A stretch of 64,000 nucleotides of DNA. It comes from Bradyrhizobium sp. JYMT SZCCT0428. Its GTDB lineage: Bacteria; Pseudomonadota; Alphaproteobacteria; Rhizobiales; Xanthobacteraceae. The position numbers were made by a program, and so were the translations under genes. This document shows positions 29,365 to 38,358 of the stretch, one piece after another (the first letter of the stretch is position 1; the number at the start of each line of letters is the position of its first letter). The notes under the pieces were generated by a model. That model saw nothing but the letters and a program-made list of their open reading frames with translations, had not been told where the DNA came from and ran no database searches. Location of the stretch: the NCBI RefSeq assembly GCF_018131075.1, contig NZ_JAFCLS010000002.1, positions 269,830-333,829 on the forward strand. The letters are read 5' to 3'.

Positions 29365-29826
29365 CTAATGGACGGGATCCAGCACGACCACCGGTATCTC
29401 GCGCTCGGTCTTGAGCTGATAGTCAGCATAGGGCGGCCAAAACTCGAGCGCCTTTTTCCAAAGCCGCAGGCGCTCCACGCCCTCCGCTGTCCTGGCCCGC
29501 ACTTTCAACTTCTTGGTCCCGACTTGTACTTCAACGTCGGGGTTCGCAAGAATGTTGCGATACCAGCCTGGGTGGTCGGGCGCGCCTCCCTTTGAGGCGA
29601 TTATGAAGTAACTGTCGTCCTCCATTCCGTAAAACAGCGGAAACAGGAACTTATCGCCAGACTTGCGGCCGGTTGTGGTCAGCAGCAGCGCCGGCACGGT
29701 CATCTCACCGTGCTGGGGCACCGTTACCTTGTACATGTGCCCGTCGGTTCCACCGCTCGCAAGATAGCGGTTCGCGTGCTCGACAATCCAGTCCGGCAAG
29801 TTCGGACCGAGTTTCGCTTCAGCCAT
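29365..29826 (-). CDS. Deazaflavin-dependent nitroreductase-family oxidoreductase (Ddn-like, FDOR-A)
   Basis: A 153-residue split-barrel protein of the F420H2-dependent Ddn/FDOR-A family. ALLLTTTGRKSGDKFLFPLF and the signature SKGGAPDHPGWYRNILANPD, followed by VEVQVG, are typical of the F420-binding site; ending PVVVLDPV is also standard. These enzymes reduce quinones and various activated alkenes with F420H2. The gene closes the F420 region on its right side. Its presence independently supports F420 use by this organism. Confidence 0.92.
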   Translation of the reverse strand: MAEAKLGPNLPDWIVEHANRYLASGGTDGHMYKVTVPQHGEMTVPALLLTTTGRKSGDKFLFPLFYGMEDDSYFIIASKGGAPDHPGWYRNILANPDVEVQVGTKKLKVRARTAEGVERLRLWKKALEFWPPYADYQLKTEREIPVVVLDPVH

Positions 29827-30025
29827 CGTGCCCTCTCATTAAAAGCAGAAGGGAACATACCATCGGGCGCCGGATCGGCCAAATCCTGATTCAAGAGCAA
29901 GGCGATGTGGCACTTATTGGCTGTTTTCGGGAACTCCGCTGTGCTTCCGAGCCATTTTGAGACACGAGCTTTTCATGACGGGCAGCGCTGATCTGTCGAG
30001 CGTGGTGGTCAGGCGTGACGTCATG
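29827..30025. other. Spacer upstream of the Ddn-like gene
   Basis: The promoter region of the leftward Ddn-like gene. No other feature is recognised. Confidence 0.35.
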
Positions 30026-30376
30026 CTACCACCCGTGCAGCCCTTGATCGGGCCGTGTCGTAATGCCCGGATTGACATCGAGCTGGCAGTATTTACCTCT
30101 GAAGAAAAGCAACGGTCGGGCATCTACTTCGGATCGCGCAGTCAATGACAGCACATGCCCGACAATGATGAGATGGTCACCGCGTTCTTCTTTTGCGTAT
30201 GCTTGGCATTCGATCCAGGCGAGCGCATACGACAACAGCGGAACCCTGCGCCCCCGGGGGGCATAATTTTACCCGTCCCACTTATCGATCAGCGCGCGGG
30301 CGATATGCGTCGATATGGCGCTCTCGTTCTCGTTGAGGATGTTGACCGCAAAATGATCGACCGGCTGCCAAGTCTC
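30026..30376 (-). pseudogene. Flavin reductase (HpaC-like) C-terminal remnant with an in-frame stop
   Basis: On the minus strand the frame reads PVDHFAVNILNENESAISTH and IARALIDKWDG, then a TAA stop near 30271. It continues after it as LLSYALAWIECQAYAKEERG, DHLIIVGHVL and RPLLFFRGKYCQL. This is the C-terminal two-thirds of an FMN-split-barrel flavin reductase of two-component monooxygenases. The 5' third is missing, with a stop just upstream of the homology. The gene is dead as read. Its presence near LLM genes suggests a former two-component monooxygenase. Confidence 0.72.
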
Positions 30377-30380
30377 TAAT

Positions 30381-30974
30381 AATCAGTCGCAGTCTTCTCG
30401 TTTGGACGGCCCCTCAACAAAAAATAACGTCACGAGGACCCGGATATGCAGTTTGTGCCAAGCTTACTCAGAGTGGCCGCGAGGCGGTGTTTAAATTGAG
30501 CCTGCTCGCTGTGGTGCTTTTCGCCCTCGCCGTCTTCTATGAGCTGAGGCTGCCTCGGCCGCGCCTCCTTTATTGATGGGGCCGAGACCGAAATTATTTC
30601 GGAGCATTCGCTAACCCAATCCCGAGTTTGTTCGCGACGCGGAATGAACCAATGCAGGACAGCCTGCGCTGTGAATTCTGTATTCAATCAAGCCGAACCA
30701 AATCATCGGCACCACACACCGGGAAGGCTTTGCCTCGAGCGTGGAAAAGATGCTCAACTTGAGGTTGGCCGCCCCGCAACACGGCGGCATCAAGTCTGGT
30801 TTGCAACCCATTAAATTCTTACATATTTCAAAACTCACTTCAAAGACCCATCATACAAATTGAAGTTGCATCGCTTGGATCTTCTTGCTTTATTTATTTT
30901 TGCTTAGCTGCTCACCACCTCGTTCCGCCACTTCGCACATCTTGGAAGCTCTGCGGTCATGCTGGGGGAGGCTC
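30381..30974. other. Non-coding stretch before the sigma-54 activator
   Basis: About 600 bases with only anonymous short frames, noticeably richer in A/T near 30800-30900. It should contain the promoter of the activator gene. No -24/-12 element was seen in it. Confidence 0.4.
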
Positions 30975-32354
30975 ATGCTTCGGGAGCCATGGATTCATTT
31001 CTGTGGGCCGAAAGACCCTGCTGCCAGGCAGGCGATCGTTGATAGCCTGTCGAGCAGTGGAGTCCTCACCCGATCTTGGGACATCAGCGCGCCCGCGGAT
31101 GATGGGATCATCTGTTTTTCCGACTTCGACGATGATTTGTGCGAATTCGTCCGCGAGGTCAGCCATAATCGCGAAAAGCGGGTGGTGGCGGTCCCGATCG
31201 CAGGCGGCCAGCTCGACAACGAACAGGCCTGGCGACTATTGCATGCAGGCGCGTCCGACGTATTTCTATGGTCGTCCGCGTCTGAAATGGCGGAAAAGGT
31301 CAAAGCACGCTTCGAGCGTTGGCGTGCCGTCGATGAGCTTCTGCAGTCACCGGCCATCCATGACAACCTGATCGGCAAAAGCCCGGCGTGGCGGTCGGTG
31401 TTGCGGCAGATCGTCGAAGTCGCACGGTTTACCGGGGCCGCCGTGCTACTGATCGGCGAGAGCGGCACCGGCAAGGAACAGGTTGCGCGGCTGGTCCACG
31501 AGCTTGATCCGCGCGCCTGCGAGAACGACCTTGTCATCGTCGACTGCACCACCATCGCCCCGGAATTATCTGGCAGCGAATTTTTCGGTCACGAGCGCGG
31601 CGCCTTCACCGGAGCCGTCGGTGCACGCGACGGCGCTTTCTCGGACGCGAACGGTGGAACGTTATTTCTCGACGAGGTGGGTGAACTGCCGCTCAGCCTG
31701 CAGGCGCAGCTTTTGCGTGTCGTTCAGGAGGGCACCTATAAACGTGTCGGCAGCAATGCCTGGCAACGCAGCCAGTTTCGTCTCGTTTCCGCGACCAATC
31801 GGAATTTGCTCCGAAGCATCGAAGAAGGCCATTTTCGTCATGATCTGTATCACCGGATCGGGGGCTGGATCTTTCGGTTGCCGCCATTGCAGGAGCGACG
31901 CGAAGACATCCTGACTTTGGCTCGGCATTTCCTTAAGCTATTCCAACCCGGCATCTCACTGGCGGATTTCGACGGGCCGGTTCGAGAATACCTGCTGAAA
32001 CGCGCTTACCCCGGCAACGTCAGGGACCTGCGTCAGCTGATAGCACGCGTCAGCAGCCGGCACGTCGGTCCTGGGCCCATTACCATCGGTGACTTGCCGG
32101 ACGATGAGCATCCAATCGGCGGGCCTGCGAAGGACAACTGGCGTGTGCCGGAGTTCGAACGCGCTATCGCCCAGGCCCTCTCGTTGGGCGTCGGGCTTCG
32201 CGAAATCAGCCAGACCGCGGCAGATACCGCAACGCGTATCGCCATGCACGAGGAGAACGGCAATTTGCACGGCGCCGCACGCAGGCTCGGCGTGACCGAT
32301 CGCGCCCTTCAGATGCGTCGCGCAGCGCGGCGCCAACACAATGGCGGCGGCTGA
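30975..32354 (+). CDS. Sigma-54-dependent transcriptional activator
   Basis: A 459-residue bacterial enhancer-binding protein. Residues 1-125 resemble a receiver-type domain but no clear phosphorylation Asp pattern was identified. The AAA+ domain (about 130-370) has Walker A GESGTGKE (161-168), the sigma-54 contact loop GAFTGA (209-214), Walker [13 protein letters not shown] (227-238), and [11 protein letters not shown] near the end. The C-terminal helix-turn-helix ([19 protein letters not shown]) is Fis-like. The ATG at 30975 follows GGGGGAGG. The stop abuts the stop of the opposite-strand eight-gene operon. A consensus -24/-12 promoter stands before that operon's first gene, which makes it the obvious target. 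Confidence 0.92.
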   Translation: MLREPWIHFCGPKDPAARQAIVDSLSSSGVLTRSWDISAPADDGIICFSDFDDDLCEFVREVSHNREKRVVAVPIAGGQLDNEQAWRLLHAGASDVFLWSSASEMAEKVKARFERWRAVDELLQSPAIHDNLIGKSPAWRSVLRQIVEVARFTGAAVLLIGESGTGKEQVARLVHELDPRACENDLVIVDCTTIAPELSGSEFFGHERGAFTGAVGARDGAFSDANGGTLFLDEVGELPLSLQAQLLRVVQEGTYKRVGSNAWQRSQFRLVSATNRNLLRSIEEGHFRHDLYHRIGGWIFRLPPLQERREDILTLARHFLKLFQPGISLADFDGPVREYLLKRAYPGNVRDLRQLIARVSSRHVGPGPITIGDLPDDEHPIGGPAKDNWRVPEFERAIAQALSLGVGLREISQTAADTATRIAMHEENGNLHGAARRLGVTDRALQMRRAARRQHNGGG

Positions 32355-33182
32355 TCATGCTTCGAAGTGACCGGCCTGCCAGGGATCGCGGTATTCGTCC
32401 TGCGATGGCTGGAATTCGCGCGACGGGTGTTCTGGCAACGCGACGGGTTGCTGGCGCCGGTTCGAAGTCAACCGCAGGAAATTGCCCGCGAGGACGAGTT
32501 CCTCGTCCGCGGGCGAGAGACCCAGCAGCCGGACTTTCTCCAGTTCCACACCGGGATGCAGCCATGGCCCGTCGGAGCCAAACAGTATCTTCCTTGCACC
32601 GGCCCGCTGCACGGCCAGCTCAAGCAGTTCGAAACGGCGAACGCCCGATGTGTCAGTATAGATATTGGGGTGGCGCACCAAGTGGTCAATCAGGCTGTGT
32701 TGCGCGCGCCAATCGTCGGAAAAACTCCCCATATGCGGGATGATGAACGCTACATCGGGATATTCCGTGGCGATGAGTTCGACGATCGAGACTTCACCCA
32801 TCGGATCGTAGAGTATGGGAACAGAAAAGGCGCGAGCGACTTCGCATATCTCGCGCGACAGCCGCGCATCATAACGGTGCACTTTGATCCCGACGAAGCC
32901 ATATTGCTCGATTGCGACTTTAACTATTTCACCGATCCGCCCGCGGTCCCTGGCTGCGTGGACAAAGGCCAATCCATAGAAACGGCCGGGCCGGCTGGCG
33001 ACAATGCGCGCGATCTCCCGGTTGGCGACCGCGTAGTCGGAGCGAAAGGCGGCAAAAATCGCGGTGCGGTCGATGCCGGCCTCACTGGCCCAGCGCAGGT
33101 ATTTTCTCAATGGCGCCGCTGTATCCCAGGGACCGGTTAGCCCATCGCCCTTTCCGGCGTGACAGTGGCAATCGATGATCAT
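32355..33182 (-). CDS. Amidohydrolase family (amidohydro-rel_2) protein
   Basis: A 275-residue TIM-barrel metal-dependent hydrolase. The N-terminal MIIDCHCHAG supplies the HxH metal ligands, VGIKVHRY and FIIPHMG supply further histidines, and FGSDGPWLHPG has the catalytic/metal Asp. Such proteins hydrolyse or decarboxylate small cyclic or amide substrates. It is the last gene of the acidic-protein operon, overlapping the M20 peptidase gene by four bases. The C-terminal 30 residues are polar and apparently not part of the barrel. Confidence 0.85.
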   Translation of the reverse strand: MIIDCHCHAGKGDGLTGPWDTAAPLRKYLRWASEAGIDRTAIFAAFRSDYAVANREIARIVASRPGRFYGLAFVHAARDRGRIGEIVKVAIEQYGFVGIKVHRYDARLSREICEVARAFSVPILYDPMGEVSIVELIATEYPDVAFIIPHMGSFSDDWRAQHSLIDHLVRHPNIYTDTSGVRRFELLELAVQRAGARKILFGSDGPWLHPGVELEKVRLLGLSPADEELVLAGNFLRLTSNRRQQPVALPEHPSREFQPSQDEYRDPWQAGHFEA

Positions 33183-34627
33183 CGTGCCGCCTCGCCATTG
33201 TGGACACACAACGAAAGCGGCGTGTCGCGATGATCCGGGAATGCATCGAGGCCGATACGGGCCAACTCCGTCAGGAAGTGCATGGAAGTCGCGATGCCAT
33301 TGAAGAAATTTGGCAGGTGGAATTTCTCGTTAGGCGCGTGCAACCGGTCGTCGGGCAGCGCAAAGCCCATCAGCACCGTGGGAATCGCGAGGATTTTCTG
33401 GAACAGATTGACGACGGGAATGCTTCCGCCGGAACGCAGAAACACGGGGGCATTGCCGAAGCCTCTCTTGTAAGCTTCGACGGCAGCGGTCACCCCGGGG
33501 TGTCTCCGATCGACCATGGCCGGCTGGGTCGCGAGCTCGGTCCTGATCGCGAGCCGTACCGTGAGCGGACTGATCCGACGAACATAGGCACGAAACAGTT
33601 GATCGATCTCGTGAGGATTCTGATCGGGCACCAGGCGAAAATTGAGCTTCGCCGACGCGCGCGCTGGAATAACGGCTTTCACGCCCGGTCCCTGATACCC
33701 GCCGCTGATACCATTCACGCTGAGCGCGGGCCTGACGGTGCTACGCTCATAGAGCGAGTACCCGCGCTCACCCCACCCTCGTTCAGCACCGGCATCGCTC
33801 AAAATCTCAGCGTCCGACGGACCGACCTTCGCCATGTAAGCACGCTGCTCAGGCGTCATTGAGCGAACCCGGTCGTAAAAGCCCGGAATCGTCAATCGGC
33901 CGTCGCGGTCATGCAGCCGGGCGATGATCCCACTGAGCACCTGCAACGGATTGTGGACGCATCCGCCAAAATTGCCGGAATGCAGGTCATGCGCGGGCCC
34001 GCGAAGTTCGAGTTCAAGGCTGAGCGCACCACGCAGTGACTCGGTGATGACGGGGCGATCTGCCGCCAGCATCCGCGTGTCCGACAGCACCGCGACGTCA
34101 GCCTTGAGTGTCTTGCTATGACGCTGGACAAAATCCGGCAAGTTCGTGCTGCCGATCTCTTCCTCACCCTCGAACAGGCATTTGATGTTGACGGGGAGCA
34201 GGCCGGAGGTGCGTAACAGGCACTCTGCGGCTTTGACATGGGTGAACATCTGCCCCTTGTCATCGGCAGCACCACGGCCGAACAGATTGTCGCCGCGCAC
34301 CACGGGCTCGAATGGCGGCGATTGCCATTCGCTGATCGGATCGGCCGGCTGCACGTCGTAATGTCCGTAGATGAGAACGGTCGGACGTCCGGGCGCATGC
34401 AGCCAGTCTGCATAGACGATCGGAGCCCCGCGCGTCGGAAGCACCTGGACGCGATCGAGCCCTACCCTGCGCAGTTGCGCTGCCAGCCAGGCGGCGCAGT
34501 TGCTGATATCACGAGCATGTTTCGGCCCAGCGCTGACCGACGCGAAGCGGACGAATTCGATGAGTTCGGCCACGAACCGGGCGCGGTTGGATCGCGCATA
34601 GGCCAGGCCGTTCGATTCCGCCGGCAT
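33179..34627 (-). CDS. M20 family dipeptidase/carboxypeptidase
   Basis: A 482-residue zinc peptidase of the CNDP/PepV-like M20 group. Metal and catalytic residues are visible: H89-x-D91 in GHYDVQP, D122 in GAADDKG, the Glu pair in FEGEEEIGS (154-160), and the terminal His in LHAPNEKFHLPNF. A dimerisation (lid) domain with HDLHSGNFGG lies between. It is probably cytosolic, as there is no signal peptide. GGAGG precedes the ATG. In this operon it could trim dipeptides released by the upstream proteases. Confidence 0.88.
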   Translation of the reverse strand: MPAESNGLAYARSNRARFVAELIEFVRFASVSAGPKHARDISNCAAWLAAQLRRVGLDRVQVLPTRGAPIVYADWLHAPGRPTVLIYGHYDVQPADPISEWQSPPFEPVVRGDNLFGRGAADDKGQMFTHVKAAECLLRTSGLLPVNIKCLFEGEEEIGSTNLPDFVQRHSKTLKADVAVLSDTRMLAADRPVITESLRGALSLELELRGPAHDLHSGNFGGCVHNPLQVLSGIIARLHDRDGRLTIPGFYDRVRSMTPEQRAYMAKVGPSDAEILSDAGAERGWGERGYSLYERSTVRPALSVNGISGGYQGPGVKAVIPARASAKLNFRLVPDQNPHEIDQLFRAYVRRISPLTVRLAIRTELATQPAMVDRRHPGVTAAVEAYKRGFGNAPVFLRSGGSIPVVNLFQKILAIPTVLMGFALPDDRLHAPNEKFHLPNFFNGIATSMHFLTELARIGLDAFPDHRDTPLSLCVHNGEAAR

Positions 34628-34651
34628 CGGTCGCCTCCTTCAGCAGCCGCG

Positions 34652-37291
34652 TCACGGCTTCTGCGGCGTGAACGGCATCACGAAAAAGCCCCGGATACTT
34701 TGTCCCGCACCACCGGGCACCAGCTCCTTCGATATGGTCTCGCCGCCACTGGTTCTCACCTCGATCTGAATATCGTCACGAAGCGGGAAGTTCGGATCGT
34801 AGATATGAAGCAGGGCCAGGCCCGGCGATCGTCGTGTCATGCAATGCACGAGCACTTGGTGGTTTTCGGTCAATGAGCCGGTTTTATCGACCAGCACCAA
34901 CCCGATCACGACCACCTTACTGCGGCGCAGCGCGGCGGTCACCTTGGCGAGTTCGATCGTCGTGAGCGCCGCGGTGCTGTTGGACGCACCCGAATCCGGA
35001 CGGCCCATCCAGTCGAAGAACTTCAACACCGGCGCACCAAAGTCCGAACCGATCGACGACAGATTGAGATTGAGCGAGTCCATCTGGCGGTCGACCAATT
35101 TGCGGTGCAACGCGCTGCCGGTCGCCGGCACCGACGTCGTCGTCGGAACTGCAACCCCGAAGGTGAAGTGATCGCCGGCCAGCAACGACATGCCGCCGCA
35201 AAGCCCGTAGCCGCCTGAGCCGACTGAAAATCCGAGCTTGGAGGCAAGCATGGAAAGGGGCTTCATGATCACAGCCGGCACGCTGAAGGAATTGACGAAT
35301 TTCAATCCATGCACCGACGAACGGAAACCGCACTTCGACGGGATGGTGATAACAGCTGGCGGCGGGGGCGGCCGCACGCGCGGCGGGATGACCACGAAAA
35401 CCTGTACACGGCGGCTGCCGGGCGCGTTGCCAGGAACCGGCTGCAATTCACCGACGGTTTCGACCGTGATGGCGACGCGACTGGCGAGTCCCGGCACCAG
35501 TGTATCAATAGCCTTTTGCAGGCCGAGCTTGACTTGCTCTCCGCGCCGCTGACCAAGATTGCGATTGTAGTCGTCCGTGCCGACCGGATCGGTATGCCCG
35601 ACAATGCGGACCTGGCGCACCGGTCGCCCCCTGCGATGGGTCGCCACGATGCATTGGGCAAGCCGCTGGATCAGCGGCAGATGATGCGGCTTGAGATTGT
35701 CGCGGTCAAAATCGAAACTATCGAGGATCTCCGGAACCTTCAGACCCTGGCAGGGATCGCCTGTGACGGCCGATGCAGGCGCACCTTGCCCCAGCGCCGA
35801 CTTGATGGCGGCGTTCGTCGCCGGGCCGGCGATGCCGTCGACCTTGAGTCCACGCTTCTGCTGAAAACTGCGAACCGCGGCGCGCGTCTGCGCACCGGCT
35901 ACGCCATCGACGGCGAGGCGTGTGCCGAGCAACTGGTTCAGCGAAGCCTGCAGCCAGCGGACATTGCTGGCCCCCGCGGCTTCGGATTGCCATGTGCCCG
36001 GTACTTCCAGCTCGAACGACTCCAGCTCGCCATATTGCGACTCGGCTTCCAGTTCGCGTCGCGCCGCCATGGCGGTGCAGCGCTGGTTGACGCGCGCGGG
36101 CGCAACGCGACTGTTTGCCTCGAACACAAACCGCACGATGCAGTTGATGCCGCCGAACTTGCCGCGATCGGCGGCATGTTCGGTCACGTATCTGCCGAAA
36201 TAGATGTGGAAGGGCTCGTGCATCAGCGTGGAAAGCAGGGACGATGTCCGACCCGCCTTCATGTCATCCCAGAACGCATTGCCGAGGCAGATGACGTTGC
36301 TCCTGCCGGGAGCCGCGCTTTCGGATCCCCAGCTCGAGCAGGCAAAGTCATTATTGTCGTTGCCGCAATCTGGACAATTGGTCGAGTTGATCCTGCAGAA
36401 CAACTTCAGCTTACCGCTCGCCAGCAGGTCGGCCACCCGCCTGCACCGGACTGCCACAACGTCACCTCGATCTTTGATCGCGGCTGTCGGCTTCATCCAG
36501 GTCGGCACGAATTCAGGCTTCACCCTGAATATTTTGAGGAAGGTATTCTTGGTGGCGGTAGAGCGGCTGCCTCGTTGAAGGTTGGCTGCCGCCTTGCGGA
36601 GCATGACGATCGCCGTACCGATTTGCGCATTGATGATGGTCAATGCCTGGGCCTTGTTTTTTCCTGCCCTGCGCAAGGCGGCAACACACTCCGCGGCGGG
36701 ACCGGAGAAATCCTTCACATAGCGGAAGGATGGTTTTGTGCTTTTGGCAACCTCACCTGTCAGTTCGAACTCGCCAGGCGCGCCCAGTTCCCATTCGTTC
36801 GTTTCACCGCTGAACTCACCGAACACTTCAAAGCCGGTCTCGGCTTCACCGAACGCGGTTTCGAATCCGAAGCTCTCGGAATCGGCTGGCGGGGACGAAT
36901 CGGCCTGGCCGTCGGGTGCATCCTGCGCGTCAGCGGCTTGCTGTCCATCATCCGGCGCCGGCGCGTCGGTTGCCGGATCGATCGGCGGCTCATCCTGAGA
37001 CGGCTCCGGCGGCGCGGCCGGCGGCAGATCGACTGGCGCCCAACCACCGCCCCAGGGGATGACGGGAAATACCGTCGGGCGCGGACGTACTGGCCAGCGC
37101 GGCCGCATCCAGGCCGGACGGGGCCGCGGCTTCCGCATGATCTGTGGCCGCCGCTGCGGCCTCCCGGTCGAACCCCGCCTGCGGCGCGAATACTCGTCTT
37201 CCGATTCCATTTCTCCCAGGCCGAACTCGTCCTCCTGCTCGGTCAACTCGCCGCTATACGGGATCGTCTCGAATTCGAAATACGAAGTCAT
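34652..37291 (-). CDS. Multidomain protein: aspzincin-like peptidase + PG-binding + OmpA-like + papain-like cysteine hydrolase
   Basis: An 879-residue mosaic. Residues 1-35 are rich in Glu/Phe/Tyr, 36-135 are Arg/Pro- then Asp/Pro-rich, and 140-180 form a second Phe/Glu-rich tract. Residues about 190-410 resemble M35/lysine-specific metallopeptidases: H358-E359-x-x-H362 ([11 protein letters not shown]) and D375 in AADRGKFG as the third ligand. Residues 442-502 are a PG_binding_1 repeat ([20 protein letters not shown]). Residues 520-636 are OmpA-like ([20 protein letters not shown]). Residues 650-879 look papain-like, with C698 (GYGLCGGMS), H811 (ENHQVLV) and D832 (YDPN). No signal peptide is visible. 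The start at 37291 follows GGGGAGGG and overlaps the PLP-enzyme stop. Function is unknown; cell-wall association and proteolysis are inferred. Confidence 0.85.
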   Translation of the reverse strand: MTSYFEFETIPYSGELTEQEDEFGLGEMESEDEYSRRRRGSTGRPQRRPQIMRKPRPRPAWMRPRWPVRPRPTVFPVIPWGGGWAPVDLPPAAPPEPSQDEPPIDPATDAPAPDDGQQAADAQDAPDGQADSSPPADSESFGFETAFGEAETGFEVFGEFSGETNEWELGAPGEFELTGEVAKSTKPSFRYVKDFSGPAAECVAALRRAGKNKAQALTIINAQIGTAIVMLRKAAANLQRGSRSTATKNTFLKIFRVKPEFVPTWMKPTAAIKDRGDVVAVRCRRVADLLASGKLKLFCRINSTNCPDCGNDNNDFACSSWGSESAAPGRSNVICLGNAFWDDMKAGRTSSLLSTLMHEPFHIYFGRYVTEHAADRGKFGGINCIVRFVFEANSRVAPARVNQRCTAMAARRELEAESQYGELESFELEVPGTWQSEAAGASNVRWLQASLNQLLGTRLAVDGVAGAQTRAAVRSFQQKRGLKVDGIAGPATNAAIKSALGQGAPASAVTGDPCQGLKVPEILDSFDFDRDNLKPHHLPLIQRLAQCIVATHRRGRPVRQVRIVGHTDPVGTDDYNRNLGQRRGEQVKLGLQKAIDTLVPGLASRVAITVETVGELQPVPGNAPGSRRVQVFVVIPPRVRPPPPPAVITIPSKCGFRSSVHGLKFVNSFSVPAVIMKPLSMLASKLGFSVGSGGYGLCGGMSLLAGDHFTFGVAVPTTTSVPATGSALHRKLVDRQMDSLNLNLSSIGSDFGAPVLKFFDWMGRPDSGASNSTAALTTIELAKVTAALRRSKVVVIGLVLVDKTGSLTENHQVLVHCMTRRSPGLALLHIYDPNFPLRDDIQIEVRTSGGETISKELVPGGAGQSIRGFFVMPFTPQKP

Positions 37292-38352
37292 GATACCCTC
37301 CCCGTCAGTTGGTGGGTGGAATGGTCGGATGTCATCGCCTGAGCGATTGCCTCGAGAGCCATGTCGATGTCCGAGTGCCGGTGCAGCGCGGTGATCAGAA
37401 ATGCCACGCGCGTAGCGATCTCGCGGCAGCGCCGGACCACGACCGTGCGGATACCGCGCCGAAGCAGCCGTGCGCGCAATACTTCCGCCGCGATGCCGGC
37501 GGGCTGTAATGTCTGCACCGGAAACGGACCGCCATCCGCCACAAGCCCGATCGCACGCAGTCCAGCCTGGAAGCGGCAAACCAGTAACGCCAGGTACCGC
37601 CGGAGCCGCTCGCCGTGGCTGCGATTGACGTCAAGCGCCTGCTCGGCGGCACGAAGAGTCGCGATCGACGGCGGACTGCAATGGACGCGGGTGTCGCTCT
37701 CCGCCTCGAAGCGCCGGATCAGGCCGGCACTGCCGGCCAGCATCGCCATCGGAGCGCCAAATCCCTTGGCCAGCGAACTGCCGACGATCACGTCCGGCGA
37801 TCTGACACTTTGCCACCGCAACGAACCACCACCCTGCTCGCCGAGCACGCCAAGCGCCTGCGTATCGTCGATCACGACATAGCCTTGCTGAGGCGCAACA
37901 CATTGCAGAAACTCCGGCAATGGTGCTGCGTTTCCGCAGGATGGGCAGAAACCGTCGGCAACGACGACCGGCCGACGTTTGGAGCGCCTGTCCTGCTTTA
38001 TCAGATCGCTGAGCGCTGTGGCGTCGCGATGCGGAAACTCGCGCACGGGAACGCCTCGCGCCGCCGCCCGCTCGACGCCCCATCGCGCAATGGCATAGCT
38101 ACCCTCGTCCATGTAGATCCTCACTCGGTCACGTGCGAGCAATCCAAACAGGTCCCAGAACAGGTGCAGCGTCGACGCAAGCGGCGTCGCGCGTTCGCAT
38201 CCCACCAGCGCAGCGAACTCGCCTGCAATGGCGGCGCTGACCCGCGACGACTGCAGCGCCGCGGGCTTGCCCGTCGTGAGCGCCGGCCAGGGACGCAACG
38301 ACGGGCTCGGGTGGCGCAGCCCGAGATAGAGCGCCGAGGTGAAGTCGAGCAC
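37288..38352 (-). CDS. AONS/KBL-like PLP-dependent acyltransferase or aminotransferase
   Basis: A 354-residue fold-type I PLP enzyme of the alpha-oxoamine synthase group (8-amino-7-oxononanoate synthase, 2-amino-3-ketobutyrate CoA ligase). The PLP-contact [17 protein letters not shown] has D162/D163, and the Schiff-base lysine is K196 in [12 protein letters not shown]. It is shorter than typical AONS (about 385). It starts with GTG, six bases after the stop of the 684-aa gene, and overlaps the 879-aa gene by four bases. No biotin genes are nearby, so a role in modifying or supplying a compound for this operon is more likely than biotin synthesis. Confidence 0.82.
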   Translation of the reverse strand: MLDFTSALYLGLRHPSPSLRPWPALTTGKPAALQSSRVSAAIAGEFAALVGCERATPLASTLHLFWDLFGLLARDRVRIYMDEGSYAIARWGVERAAARGVPVREFPHRDATALSDLIKQDRRSKRRPVVVADGFCPSCGNAAPLPEFLQCVAPQQGYVVIDDTQALGVLGEQGGGSLRWQSVRSPDVIVGSSLAKGFGAPMAMLAGSAGLIRRFEAESDTRVHCSPPSIATLRAAEQALDVNRSHGERLRRYLALLVCRFQAGLRAIGLVADGGPFPVQTLQPAGIAAEVLRARLLRRGIRTVVVRRCREIATRVAFLITALHRHSDIDMALEAIAQAMTSDHSTHQLTGRVS

Positions 38353-38358
38353 GGCATC

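Noticed and set aside
30430..30838. Possible small genes before the sigma-54 activator
   Set aside because: Short, no ribosome binding site and no family resemblance.
35309..37342. 677-codon frame opposite the 879-aa multidomain gene
   Set aside because: Antisense to strong domain homology; its composition is an antisense shadow and it has no motifs of its own.
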